From: Uranotaenia lowii
Lineage: Eukaryota; Arthropoda; Insecta; Diptera; Culicidae
Assembly: GCF_029784155.1 (NCBI RefSeq)
Contig: NC_073693.1
Span: forward strand, 116,969,003-117,033,002
DNA: 64,000 nt
Reading direction: 5' to 3'
The notes beneath the pieces were generated by a model. The model made no database searches. It was not told where the DNA came from and worked only from the letters and a program-made list of their open reading frames with translations. How positions within the stretch are numbered: the first letter of the stretch is position 1; every line of letters starts with the position of its first letter. Positions 46,883 through 56,115 of the stretch are shown in pieces. The translations under genes were made by a program, and so were the position numbers.

Positions 46883-47564
46883 TGCAGGTTTCTAAGGCTG
46901 CATTTACGGGTATTTGGGAGAATTACAGTAGTTTGAATAGACTTGTTTTTGTTGTAGAAAGAATTTCGAAATATACTATGTACGCTTAGGTTTCATTTTC
47001 AATTTTGAACTTCCTATTAGGTTATATGGATACATTATTTGGTTCACCGTTGAGATTTTTTTTAGGATTCTGCGTATAGTAAATTACTATACAGTTGCGT
47101 GTGCAAATGCTCACTGCTTAATTAAAGCCTATCGTTTAATTCTGCGTATAGTCAAAACTATACAGTATTTCGTGATCAAGACCCGTAATCTTCGGATAAG
47201 ACATTAAAGTCTACGTAGAGTGGAAAACTTTACAACCTCGTGTGCTGAAGTGCACCATTTTCGAGCAAGAAACGAAGTAGTTTCTGTTGTTTTTGAAAAA
47301 ACTGCTGAAGTTTGTCAGAGAATTTTCTCAAATATAAGGAAAAGAAATTTGTTGAATTTCTTGTGTTTTTCTTATTCAATTTAATTTTTATTTTTCTAGT
47401 TTAATTATTTCATTTTTACTTTGTTATTTCCATTTAATTTTTTTTCTTATTTACTTATTTATTTTTATTTCGTTATTCATTTTATTCATTGTTTTAATTT
47501 TTTTTATATATATATATCTGTAAAGTGTAAAACGGTCAAATTTTTCCAAAAATTTGAATTCAAA
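46883..47564 (+). other. Gypsy 5' leader
   Basis: Non-coding leader of about 680 bp. It contains a recurring motif TTCTGCGTATAGT (47067-47079 and 47140-47152). Just before gag it has a T/A-rich stretch with TATATATATATC (47508-47519). Confidence 0.6.
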
Positions 47565-49718
47565 ATGGAAAATTTCCCGCGTGTTGACCATTTGAATAAC
47601 GATGAAGTAAATTACGAGTTATTGATTCGTGGCGAGGTAAAAGCGATGGAGAGTGATCTGGATGAAAAATGTCGGTTGCTGCGCAGGCTTTTCCAGGACG
47701 ATATGAAAGAGAATCGTGAATATGCGTCTCCGTATACAATCGAACAAGAGTTCGACCGGATTGCAGGGATTGTGAACGATTTGAGACAGAAGCTTGAGGA
47801 GAAACCTGATGAGATTAGTTACTCTCGACTTAAACATTACCTCCAACGGACTCTTAGATGTCATGCTCCGGATTCAGCGGCCAAGGAGATGGTCAGGGAA
47901 TTGGCGAACGATATTCGGTTGGTTTTGGGGAAATTTCGTCCGATCAGATCGTCGAAGAAAGGCGTTTCGGAGACTGAGTCGGATAGGGATCCTCAAAGGT
48001 CTAAACGAGATCCGAGGCAGAGACCTACGGGTCAAACATCACCGCGAGGTCATCAGTACACGGCACAGGGAAACACCCCTCAGATTAGCGCTCCTGTTAT
48101 GACAACTTCTCCTCTCGCATCAGGAACGCCAACATGTGGGGGTGTAATGGGGGTTGCAGGTACACAGCATTCACTTGGGAATGTCTCGGTACCTCAGCCT
48201 ATCCATGCATCTCCGGTGTTGCCGTTTTCGGTGCCCACCCTGAACTATTACACAGCACCGTCGGTTTGGCCCGTTGGTCAGTACACAGCATCTCCTGTCG
48301 TGAACACAGTGTGGTCACAGGCTAGACCCAGCACAGGAGCTATTCCGAAGCAGCCAAAAGGGCATCAGGAAAGCGGAAACGAGCAGGATACGGCGGCGTT
48401 GTTGAGACGAATAGCGGACCTAGAGCAGCAGCTGTTAGACACGTGGCGTGATAAGAGCGAGAACCCAAAACGACAGTCGGTTAAATTACCACAAATTGGA
48501 TCAGAGCAAACTAGGTCAGATCCACAAGCGCAGCAGAACCAGTGGCCCCAGCCAAAGTATGACAGATGGGAAGAACAGAAACCGGTGAAGCAACGTGGGT
48601 ACTCTGAGAGTCAATTCCGACAAGCAACAGACGACAGTGAAAAGGAATTCCCAAATCGTTTCATGAATATTAATCCGAGGAGATCAGATTTTAGAACTCC
48701 CAGAGCTCAGCGTGGCCCTTGGTCGGAGGACCGAAGGACGAGAAATCGACGTCAAATAAATGAACTAGATGGCAGTTCTTCAGAGGAAGACGCGTTTGTT
48801 GAGGTTAGGCGCAGCAGACAACAGCGGGTAATCAGTGATGCTGAAATCCAAAACGCTGATAGACGGATGGAGAAATGGCATCTGACCTTTGATGGCGATT
48901 CACGCAACCGATCGTTGGAGGACTTTCTTCTTAAGGTCCGTAGATTAGCAAAGATGGACAGGATCGCCGAGGACGTTTTGCTTCAAAGGGTACATACAAT
49001 CCTAAGGCGCGAACCGTATGACTGGTACCTGTGTTACGCAGACGAGTTCACGAGCTGGCAGGAGTTTGAAGAAAGTATTCGGTACATGTATGGGAATCCT
49101 GGGAAAGACTGGGGAAACCGGCAGAAGATACATGAAAGAAAGCAGCAAAGGAACGAAACCTTTCTCTCCTTTAAAATGGAGATCGAGAGGTTGAACATGA
49201 CTCTTTCGGAGCCGATGAGCCAGCGTAGCTTATTCCAGGTGATTTTTGAAAACATGCGGCCGCACTACAGGTCAAGGTTATCCTTGAGGAATATAGATAG
49301 CTTGGGAAAATTGGAATACTATGCCTACCGAATCGATGCAAACGATCCTGCTTTGCAAAGCTGTCGGGGAGGCATAGTAAAACCAAATCTACACCACATC
49401 GAGACTGCCGAGAATTCTGACCACACTTATTCGGAGTACTCAGGAACGGAGGAAGTCAATGAGGTTACTGGGAGATTCCATGATAGGCACAGAGGACCAA
49501 ACGCGTACGATAAGAAGACGGTGGGCAAGGAAGTTGCTCAGGCTCCAGCAAGGACTACGGACAGGCCAGAAGCCTACTGCTGGAATTGCAGAAAACCTGG
49601 TCATCTGTGGAGGAACTGCAAGGAGGAGAAACGGATATTCTGTTATATCTGCGGGAATCCGGGTAAGACGTCGACCTTCTGCGACAGCCATCCTCGGAAG
49701 TCTCGAACGGGAAACTAG
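47565..49718 (+). CDS. Gypsy Gag polyprotein
   Basis: 717 codons from the ATG at 47565 (context AAAATGG). The same frame is open upstream to 47421, but those 48 residues are Phe/Tyr/Ile-rich translation of AT-rich leader, so the internal ATG is preferred. The N-terminus is charged, followed by a Pro/Ser/Thr/Gln-rich linker (about residues 150-300). A retrotransposon-gag (capsid-like) domain lies at about 440-570 ('SLEDFLLKVRRLAKMD', 'YDWYLCYADEFTSWQEF', 'YMYGNPGKDW'). A CCHC zinc knuckle is at about 672-685 (CWNCRKPGHLWRNC). A second at about 693-706 (CYICGNPGKTSTFC) has Lys where His is expected. Gag packages the element RNA in cytoplasmic particles. It overlaps the pol frame by about 50 nt. 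Confidence 0.9.
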   Translation: MENFPRVDHLNNDEVNYELLIRGEVKAMESDLDEKCRLLRRLFQDDMKENREYASPYTIEQEFDRIAGIVNDLRQKLEEKPDEISYSRLKHYLQRTLRCHAPDSAAKEMVRELANDIRLVLGKFRPIRSSKKGVSETESDRDPQRSKRDPRQRPTGQTSPRGHQYTAQGNTPQISAPVMTTSPLASGTPTCGGVMGVAGTQHSLGNVSVPQPIHASPVLPFSVPTLNYYTAPSVWPVGQYTASPVVNTVWSQARPSTGAIPKQPKGHQESGNEQDTAALLRRIADLEQQLLDTWRDKSENPKRQSVKLPQIGSEQTRSDPQAQQNQWPQPKYDRWEEQKPVKQRGYSESQFRQATDDSEKEFPNRFMNINPRRSDFRTPRAQRGPWSEDRRTRNRRQINELDGSSSEEDAFVEVRRSRQQRVISDAEIQNADRRMEKWHLTFDGDSRNRSLEDFLLKVRRLAKMDRIAEDVLLQRVHTILRREPYDWYLCYADEFTSWQEFEESIRYMYGNPGKDWGNRQKIHERKQQRNETFLSFKMEIERLNMTLSEPMSQRSLFQVIFENMRPHYRSRLSLRNIDSLGKLEYYAYRIDANDPALQSCRGGIVKPNLHHIETAENSDHTYSEYSGTEEVNEVTGRFHDRHRGPNAYDKKTVGKEVAQAPARTTDRPEAYCWNCRKPGHLWRNCKEEKRIFCYICGNPGKTSTFCDSHPRKSRTGN
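49709..49715 (+). promoter_or_regulatory. -1 ribosomal frameshift slippery heptamer
   Basis: G GGA AAC in the gag frame, immediately followed by the gag stop TAG (49716-49718). It fits the X XXY YYZ rule exactly, and slippage by -1 enters the pol frame, which is open from 49667. A possible downstream hairpin pairs GGGAAC (49736-49741) with GTTCCC (49766-49771), about 20 nt away, farther than the usual 5-9 nt. Confidence 0.75.
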
Positions 49719-51769
49719 AGGAGGGATGCATCAAAGGGAACAATAGCATTCCGACTAAAGAACCAGTTCCCAACCAACAGTTGTTCGAGGATCCTTTTAC
49801 GCGCGTGTGTGAGGTAAGAGTGCAGACCGAAACTTGCCCACACGTGACGGTGAGAATCTTCGAGAACGACTACGACGCACTTCTAGATTCCGGGGCGAGC
49901 GTAAGCGTGACTAGCATCACGGACATTGCGGAGAAAAACGGGTTGAGACTTCACCAGAGCCCACTCAAGATCGTCACGGCAGATAAGACTGTTCACGAGT
50001 GTTTAGGATTCGTCCAATTGCCGATAGAATTCCGAGGAACTACGAGGGTGATTCCAACGCTGGTGGTACCACAGGTTTGCCGGAAGTTGATACTAGGGTA
50101 TGACTTCTGGAAATCATTCGGGATCCAGCCTATGATAGAAGGAAGAGACGGTTACGAGCAGGTAGCGGTACTGCAGAGCGAAGAAGGGAAGCACGTGGAA
50201 GTAGAAACGGTCGACATCACGCTGTGTCCTATTGGGACATTGCCAGCACTACAACAATCAGAACCTGACGACTCCTTAGATATTCCAGCCCTTGAACTAC
50301 CAGAGCCGTCAAAAACTACGCCGGAAACTATTGAAACGGAACATGATCTGACTCCGAGGGAACGAGCTCTGTTGGTGAACACCGTCCGTGAGTTTCCGAT
50401 TACCACCGAGCACCGCTTAGGCAGGACACATATTCTTCAGCACGAAATAATCCTGAAAGAGGACGCGAAACCGGTTCGGCAACCATTATACCGATGCTCT
50501 CCAGCAATCCAAACGGAAATGGATGCCGAACTGGAAAGATATAAGAAGATGGATGCGATTGAAGAATGCACGAGCGAGTGGGCAAGTTCCCTAGTACCGG
50601 TAAGGAAATCTAATGGTAAGCTGCGAATATGTTTGGATTCCAGAAAGATAAACGCGCTCACGAAGAAAGATTCATACCCTATGCGTTCCATGAGCGACAT
50701 CTTTCATAAATTGGGAAGGGCAAAATATTTTTCTGTGGTAGATCTGAAAGACGCCTACTTCCAGATTCCCTTGAAGGAGGAGTCCAGGGATTACACGGCA
50801 TTCCGGACTAAGCAGGGTCTCTGGAGGTTTAAGGTCTGCGCTTTCGGACTGACCAACGCACCTTTCAGCATGTGCCGACTTATGTCACGGGTTATTGGAT
50901 TTGATTTGGAGCCACACGTGTTCGTATATCTCGACGACATCGTCATCGCAACGAACACGTTCAGCGAGCACATCAAACTATTAAAAATTGTTGCTGGGAG
51001 ACTGTCTGGAGCTAATTTGACCATCTCGCTAGATAAAAGCCGTTTTTGTAGGAAGCAGGTGACCTACTTAGGTTACTTATTAACGGATGAGGGAGTATCA
51101 ATCGATAATTCGCGGATTGGACCTATTCTGGACTACGCACGTCCGAAATCCGTCAAGGATATTCGCCGCTTGTTAGGATTGGCGGGTTTTTATCAGCGGT
51201 TCATCAAGGACTATAGTAGGATTGTCGCGCCGATTTCAGACTTACTGAAAAAGGTCAAAGCTAAGTTCTCCTGGACCGAACAAGCGGAGCAGGCGTTCAC
51301 CGAGCTAAAAGGAGCTCTGGTTTCGGCACCTATCCTGGGTAATCCTGATTTTAGTCAGCCTTTCGTGATCGAGTCGGATGCTTCGGACAACGCGGTAGGA
51401 GCGGCTCTTGTCCAAGTAGTCGAAGGAAATACTAGGGTCGTGGCATACTTCAGCAAGAAGCTCAGCAGCACACAGCGGAGGTATGCAGCAGTGGAGAAAG
51501 AGTGCCTAGGAGTTCTCTTAGCCATCGAGCATTTCCGGCACTACGTGGAGGGGACGAGATTCAAAATCGTGACCGACGCGCGTAGTTTGCTGTGGCTCTT
51601 CACAATGGGCGTCGAAACAGGGAACTCTAAACTCCTAAGGTGGGCTCTTAAGATACAGTCCTACGACATTGAACTTGAGTACCGCAAGGGAAAAAGCAAT
51701 GTCCTAGCCGATTGTCTGTCGAGGTCTGTGGATGCCATTTCTACCATGCCGATCGATAGCGAATACTAA
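49715..51769 (+). CDS. Gypsy Pol: protease, reverse transcriptase, RNase H
   Basis: Open in the -1 frame relative to gag, with no ATG at its start, so it is probably made as a Gag-Pol fusion by frameshifting at 49709-49715. Counting residues from 49781, the aspartic protease active site 'LLDSGASVSVTS' is near residue 35. RT has 'SEWASSLVPVRKSNGKLRICLDSRKIN', 'DLKDAYFQIPL' with a catalytic Asp, 'AFGLTNAPF' and 'YLDDIVIA' near 384. RNase H has 'VIESDASDNAVGAALVQ' near 531, 'VEKECLGVLLAI' and 'IVTDARSLLWLF'. The frame ends in TAA (51767-51769) where intact gypsy pols normally continue into integrase; the next frame is in register. Confidence 0.92.
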   Translation, partial: LEEGCIKGNNSIPTKEPVPNQQLFEDPFTRVCEVRVQTETCPHVTVRIFENDYDALLDSGASVSVTSITDIAEKNGLRLHQSPLKIVTADKTVHECLGFVQLPIEFRGTTRVIPTLVVPQVCRKLILGYDFWKSFGIQPMIEGRDGYEQVAVLQSEEGKHVEVETVDITLCPIGTLPALQQSEPDDSLDIPALELPEPSKTTPETIETEHDLTPRERALLVNTVREFPITTEHRLGRTHILQHEIILKEDAKPVRQPLYRCSPAIQTEMDAELERYKKMDAIEECTSEWASSLVPVRKSNGKLRICLDSRKINALTKKDSYPMRSMSDIFHKLGRAKYFSVVDLKDAYFQIPLKEESRDYTAFRTKQGLWRFKVCAFGLTNAPFSMCRLMSRVIGFDLEPHVFVYLDDIVIATNTFSEHIKLLKIVAGRLSGANLTISLDKSRFCRKQVTYLGYLLTDEGVSIDNSRIGPILDYARPKSVKDIRRLLGLAGFYQRFIKDYSRIVAPISDLLKKVKAKFSWTEQAEQAFTELKGALVSAPILGNPDFSQPFVIESDASDNAVGAALVQVVEGNTRVVAYFSKKLSSTQRRYAAVEKECLGVLLAIEHFRHYVEGTRFKIVTDARSLLWLFTMGVETGNSKLLRWALKIQSYDIELEYRKGKSNVLADCLSRSVDAISTMPIDSEY

Positions 51770-52969
51770 AATCTGTTGGATAACATCAGCAAAGAGCCGG
51801 AAAAATATCCCGATTTCCGCGTTGTCGATGGAGGGATTATAAAATACGTGAAGACTGAGGGAAGGTTGGAAGACGCGCGATTTTTGTGGAAGAAGTACCC
51901 GCCGAAACCGTCGCGCAAGGAAATCGTTGAGGAAATCCACAATCAAGCTCACCTCGGAGCGGAAAAGACCCTCGCAGCTGTAAGACAGAAATATTTCTGG
52001 CCTCTCATGAGCTCCGAAGTTCGAAAACTTTGCAAGTCCTGCCTGGTCTGTCAGACCAGCAAAGCTACCAACAAGAACACTACACCGCCTATGTCTACTC
52101 AGAAAAAAATTGCCGAATACCCATGGCAATTCTTGACCATGGACTATGTTGGACCATTACCGGCATCGGGGAAAAGTAGAAGTACGTGTTTGCTTGTAGT
52201 CACCGATCTCTTTAGCAAGTTCGTAATGGTTCAACCATTTCGACAAGCAACCGCGGAGTCGCTTGTACAATTCGTAGAGAACAACCTATTCTTACTGTTC
52301 GGGGTACCGGAAGTGGTGCTGTCGGACAACGGGGTTCAATTCGCTTCTAATATGTTCCAGAGTTTGTTAAAAAAGTACGGCGTTACTCATTGGAGAACAC
52401 CTAATTACCATCCACAGGTAAATGACTCAGAGAGAGTTAATCGCGTTATCACGACCGCCATTCGTGCTTCAATTAAGGCCGACCATAAGGAGTGGGCGAA
52501 TAACGTCCAAACGATCGCGAACGCTGTTCGAAATTCGATCCACGAAGCCACGCGCTATTCTCCGTATTTCCTGATGTTCGGCAGGAACAAAGTAGAGGAC
52601 GGAAAAGATTATCGGCACCTGAGGGACACGAACGCGAGTAATAGCCTATTACAGCCGGAAGAGAGAGAGAAGTTGTTTGAGGACGTCCGCAAAAATCTGA
52701 AACGCGCCTACGAGAAACATTCGTCGTACTATAACTTGAGGTCGAACGCGAACTGTGCGACGTATAAGGAAGGGGAGAGGGTCCTCAAAAAGAATACTGA
52801 ACAGTCAGATAAGGGGAAAGGGTATTGTGGGAAACTGGCCCCAAAATATATTCTAGCTATCGTGAAACGCGTAGTCGGAAGTCACTGCTACGATCTGGAG
52901 ACCCCAGAGGGGAAAAGATTGGGGATTTTTCACTGCAAGTTTCTGAAAAAGTTTGCAGGAGCTTCTTGA
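51770..52969 (+). CDS. Gypsy Pol: integrase (downstream of an in-frame TAA)
   Basis: Same frame as the protease-RT-RNase H part, directly after its stop, and no ATG near the start. It reads as the rest of one pol interrupted by a single TAA. The zinc-binding HHCC domain ('HNQAHLGAEKTL' through 'CKSCLVCQTSK') is followed by the core: 'MDYVGPLPAS' with the first Asp, 'LSDNGVQFAS' with the second, and 'NDSERVNRVI' with the Glu. A C-terminal basic region ends near 'GIFHCKFLKKF'. All three catalytic acids are visible. Without readthrough this domain would not be made. Confidence 0.9.
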   Translation, partial: NLLDNISKEPEKYPDFRVVDGGIIKYVKTEGRLEDARFLWKKYPPKPSRKEIVEEIHNQAHLGAEKTLAAVRQKYFWPLMSSEVRKLCKSCLVCQTSKATNKNTTPPMSTQKKIAEYPWQFLTMDYVGPLPASGKSRSTCLLVVTDLFSKFVMVQPFRQATAESLVQFVENNLFLLFGVPEVVLSDNGVQFASNMFQSLLKKYGVTHWRTPNYHPQVNDSERVNRVITTAIRASIKADHKEWANNVQTIANAVRNSIHEATRYSPYFLMFGRNKVEDGKDYRHLRDTNASNSLLQPEEREKLFEDVRKNLKRAYEKHSSYYNLRSNANCATYKEGERVLKKNTEQSDKGKGYCGKLAPKYILAIVKRVVGSHCYDLETPEGKRLGIFHCKFLKKFAGAS

Positions 52970-55114
52970 ACTATCTAGAGTTCGGAAGACGTTGTTATAG
53001 CTATGAAGATCTTAAATAGAGAATGGACAATTACACCAGCGGCGATAGCACTGGCGACTGAAAATATCGTTACGATCTTGCAAGAAAAGTTTCATTACTG
53101 GGGGAGATCTTGCGATCGATTTAGTACGAGTGTTTCTTCTAAATTTCTTAAACAACTTAAACATTTTCCACTAAGTTTCAGCCAATTGCCTTCCCCTCGA
53201 CCAGAATATTATAGCGAGTTCTTCGGTACACCGTTAGAACGATGACCTACCCAACCAGAAACTCGGAGTCGATGACGTTGATGAGGAGTACGATTCGTCG
53301 GAAGTTAAAGCGTGAGTCCGGCGGTGGGGAAACCCGGACGCTGATCGCATTCAGACTCAGAAGTCCGTAAGGACAATGTTGAGCAACCCTAGTCAATCGA
53401 GCTGGCTGCAACTTTTTGGAAATTTGGTTGAGAAGTGTAGGAAATCGTTGAACCTCCGTCAAAGTGGGTTAAAAAAAAAAATACGCGCCTAACAAAAAAA
53501 AAAAAAAAAAAGATTTCACGCCTACACTCGCGAGAAAAAAAAAACCGGTCGCGACGGCCCTGTACATGAAAAAAAAGGTTGGAAATGAGAAATAGGTGGC
53601 AAAGCTGGCATTACGCAAATTTTCCCTAACCTGAACCTAATATTCATCACCTTTCTCATTTTTTCTCAATATTTTCTATTTTTAATAATGTTAGCAGTAA
53701 TTCACAAACTTAACCTAGTGTTAGTATTAAAATTAATGTGGTTTTGTTTTCCCACTTACATAGAGTCTTCCCTTACTTACTATAGTTACAATGGGTCCTT
53801 AATTCTAACATCAAGTCCTTAAGTAGCTAGGTGGAAGAGTTAAATTGGAAATATTATTTTGTAGTTTTTAGTTTTTCAGTATTATTTGAATTTTGTTGTT
53901 TTTTTTTAGTATATGAATATTAGTATTTCGGTATTATAGAATAGAATTAACGTGGAGTCGATATGAGTTGCCACGTGAAAGTGCATAGCACTTATACGGC
54001 TTTCTGACAGCCAGTCTGGGGTCCAGTGTTCGACAGTCTGGATCCGGCAAGATTGCATCGTACCGTTGATCGGAGATTTATGCCTTTGCGGATTTCGTCA
54101 GAAAACAACCGTGCTTGCCACATAAAAAAGCACAGCGTTTTTTCCCTGCGCTATATTAGGCAGCATGAGTCCAATTTTTTTTTATTTCGGTATTTGGTGA
54201 CCTGCAAGATGCCATCGCCTCGTCGTGTTGCAAGTTCCAACACAATCCATCACAATCTGCCTTCAAGAACGTTACCAAATGAGACAGGTTGAACAATTTT
54301 CCCTTGAGTGGGACGAATGTGGCTTAGGTTCCTATGGAGGAACATTTTTTCGGAATTTATTCTGGTTCCGTTTTGCCAGTGTGGTTGATTCCATGTAAAA
54401 TCGTTCCCAAGTCATCGCCAGTCAAACCTATTAGCAGACGTCGTCAGATCAGAATCGGAACCGGAAACGTCGTGGATTCATCCAGCATCATTGTCACCCG
54501 GTCGACTGGTTGCACCTAAAAAAAAAAAAAAAAGAAAAAAAAAATTAAAATCAGTTCACTAGCCTTATCTTTGGATCGATAGCAGCATCCTTGGATCAAA
54601 TCAGGATCCGTCTTCGAGGAGGCCATTCCAGGATAAAATAAGTTCCTTGAGTGTTGGAGTCCAACAACAATTCTTCGGTTGGATGATCATCGGACTCGTC
54701 AGTTTGAAGGCAACAAGAACGGTCCAGAATTTGAAGAAATTTTGATTTTCTCCGGAAACATAGCAATGAAGCGACGGCACCAGAATCCATTCATCGAGAG
54801 GACAGACTAAATCACGAGAAACGGCACATCTCGGAACAAGCCGGTCGATAACGCGGCTCGAAACTGCCCTCTAGCGGACGCTAGCGAAGGCACTACTCCC
54901 AGCCGCACCTAAAAAAAAGAGGAATTAGAATTTGTTTTCAAAACTTACCGATGGACCGATAGCAGTTTCCTTATCGTCGATGATGGAGCCTCCTTCAAAA
55001 AGGTCGCCTTGAAGTCGATGTTCAACCCATCAGGCCCTCGGTTATGGGTGCGCCAGCGTAGAAACTCTTCGCCCATCGCACCTCTAAAGCGCCAACTTCG
55101 GAGATCCTCCTGCA

Positions 55115-55178
55115 CTGGAAAAGCAATAAAATAAGATTTACTCACCACTATTTTCACCGTCAGAATATAATCGCTTAC
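55115..55178 (-). other. Candidate antisense intron in the gypsy 3' region
   Basis: Minus strand: TTTGAG followed by GTAAGC at 55178, a T-rich tract, and TTTTCCAG ending at 55115 (64 nt). An alternative acceptor TGCAG ends at 55110 (69 nt). Both ends fit insect splice consensus. The downstream 54945-55114 reads through openly in one frame with the 69-nt version. Confidence 0.3.
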
Positions 55179-56059
55179 CTCAAAGAACATTTAAACACAT
55201 TTTCGACACAAAGTTGATGATTTGAACCGAAAATGTTGGGAAAATTGATGAAGGCACAAAAATGTCTAACATGTTTCGTTTGTTTCCATTCACTACTTGA
55301 CGTTGCTCGCGGCCGTGCGGCCAACTTGGTTTCGGTGTATTGGAGTTTTTAGCTGTTGAGATTAAGGGTATGCGGTACGCATAATCGGTTGCGTATGATA
55401 TTAATCGAAAGTTTTTCGATGCAAATTTCGCAACTAAAAGATTGAGGTTTTCAAGAACGTTACTGCGGAAGTGTTTGTTATCCGAAATGTGATTTCGGGG
55501 TTTAAACATTGAACGATATGATGTTCATGTGGGATTTCTTCTACCAGATTCGACTTATTTGACCAGTTTAAGAACTGGGGTATAGTCAAGATCAGGGAGA
55601 TTTCCGGTTTTAGGAGGAGTATTTAGTTAGTCACTTAGGAAAGTGAACTGCGGTATATTCTGTAAAGAATTTTTTTTCCCAAACAATTGATTGGGGTTGA
55701 TTTACGGAATTACCTGTTTTGGGGGTTAAGTTTATGAAGAAGTTTCATTACGCGGGATGGGAGATTGGTGTGAAATTATTTGTTTCAAATTCGTTTGAAG
55801 TTTTCAGGACCAATCGACCATTGTAAAGAACTAGTTTGGGTTCGAAATCTCAGTACGTGAGATTTAGGTGTAATGTGAATTAATTGTGAAGCCAAGAAAG
55901 CCTGATAGCCTGCGAGGAAAATCAAGATGTGAATGTTTACTTCCTTTTATGGTGAACCCTTTTGAATGAAGGAATTTTGTAAATATTTAGGATAGTTCTA
56001 GTTTTTTTAATTGTACGTAGTATTTGATAAGCTAGTAAAATTTTCAATTGGTTTCCCCT

Positions 56060-56098
56060 CACGAAAATTTGGTTTCCTTCTGAAACCAAATTTTCGTG
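56060..56098 (+). repeat. 17-bp perfect hairpin just upstream of the gypsy 3' LTR
   Basis: CACGAAAATTTGGTTTC, loop CTTCT, GAAACCAAATTTTCGTG. It lies 17 bp before the 3' LTR (56116), where a polypurine tract would be expected. No classic purine run abuts the LTR. Confidence 0.85.
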
Positions 56099-56115
56099 AA
56101 ACAAGTCTGGTGTTA

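Larger units (their letters stand above)
52970..56115 (+). other. Gypsy 3' non-coding region, about 3.1 kb, with no recognisable env
   Basis: Only short frames occur and none shows a signal peptide, furin site and transmembrane layout expected of an envelope. It has A-rich runs at about 53470-53580, 54516-54543 and 54911-54918. A module is partly duplicated: GATCGATAGCAGCATCCTT near 54574 against GACCGATAGCAGTTTCCTT near 54955, and GGTTGCACCTAAAA near 54509 against AGCCGCACCTAAAA near 54901. Splice-like signals appear on the minus strand (see findings). Confidence 0.6.

Noticed and set aside
47421..47564. Upstream extension of gag by 48 residues
   Set aside because: Hydrophobic Phe/Tyr/Ile-rich translation of T/A-rich leader. 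The internal ATG at 47565 has a better context and begins normal protein composition.
53003..54292. Possible env of the gypsy element
   Set aside because: Frames are under 90 codons, with no signal peptide, cleavage site or membrane anchor layout.
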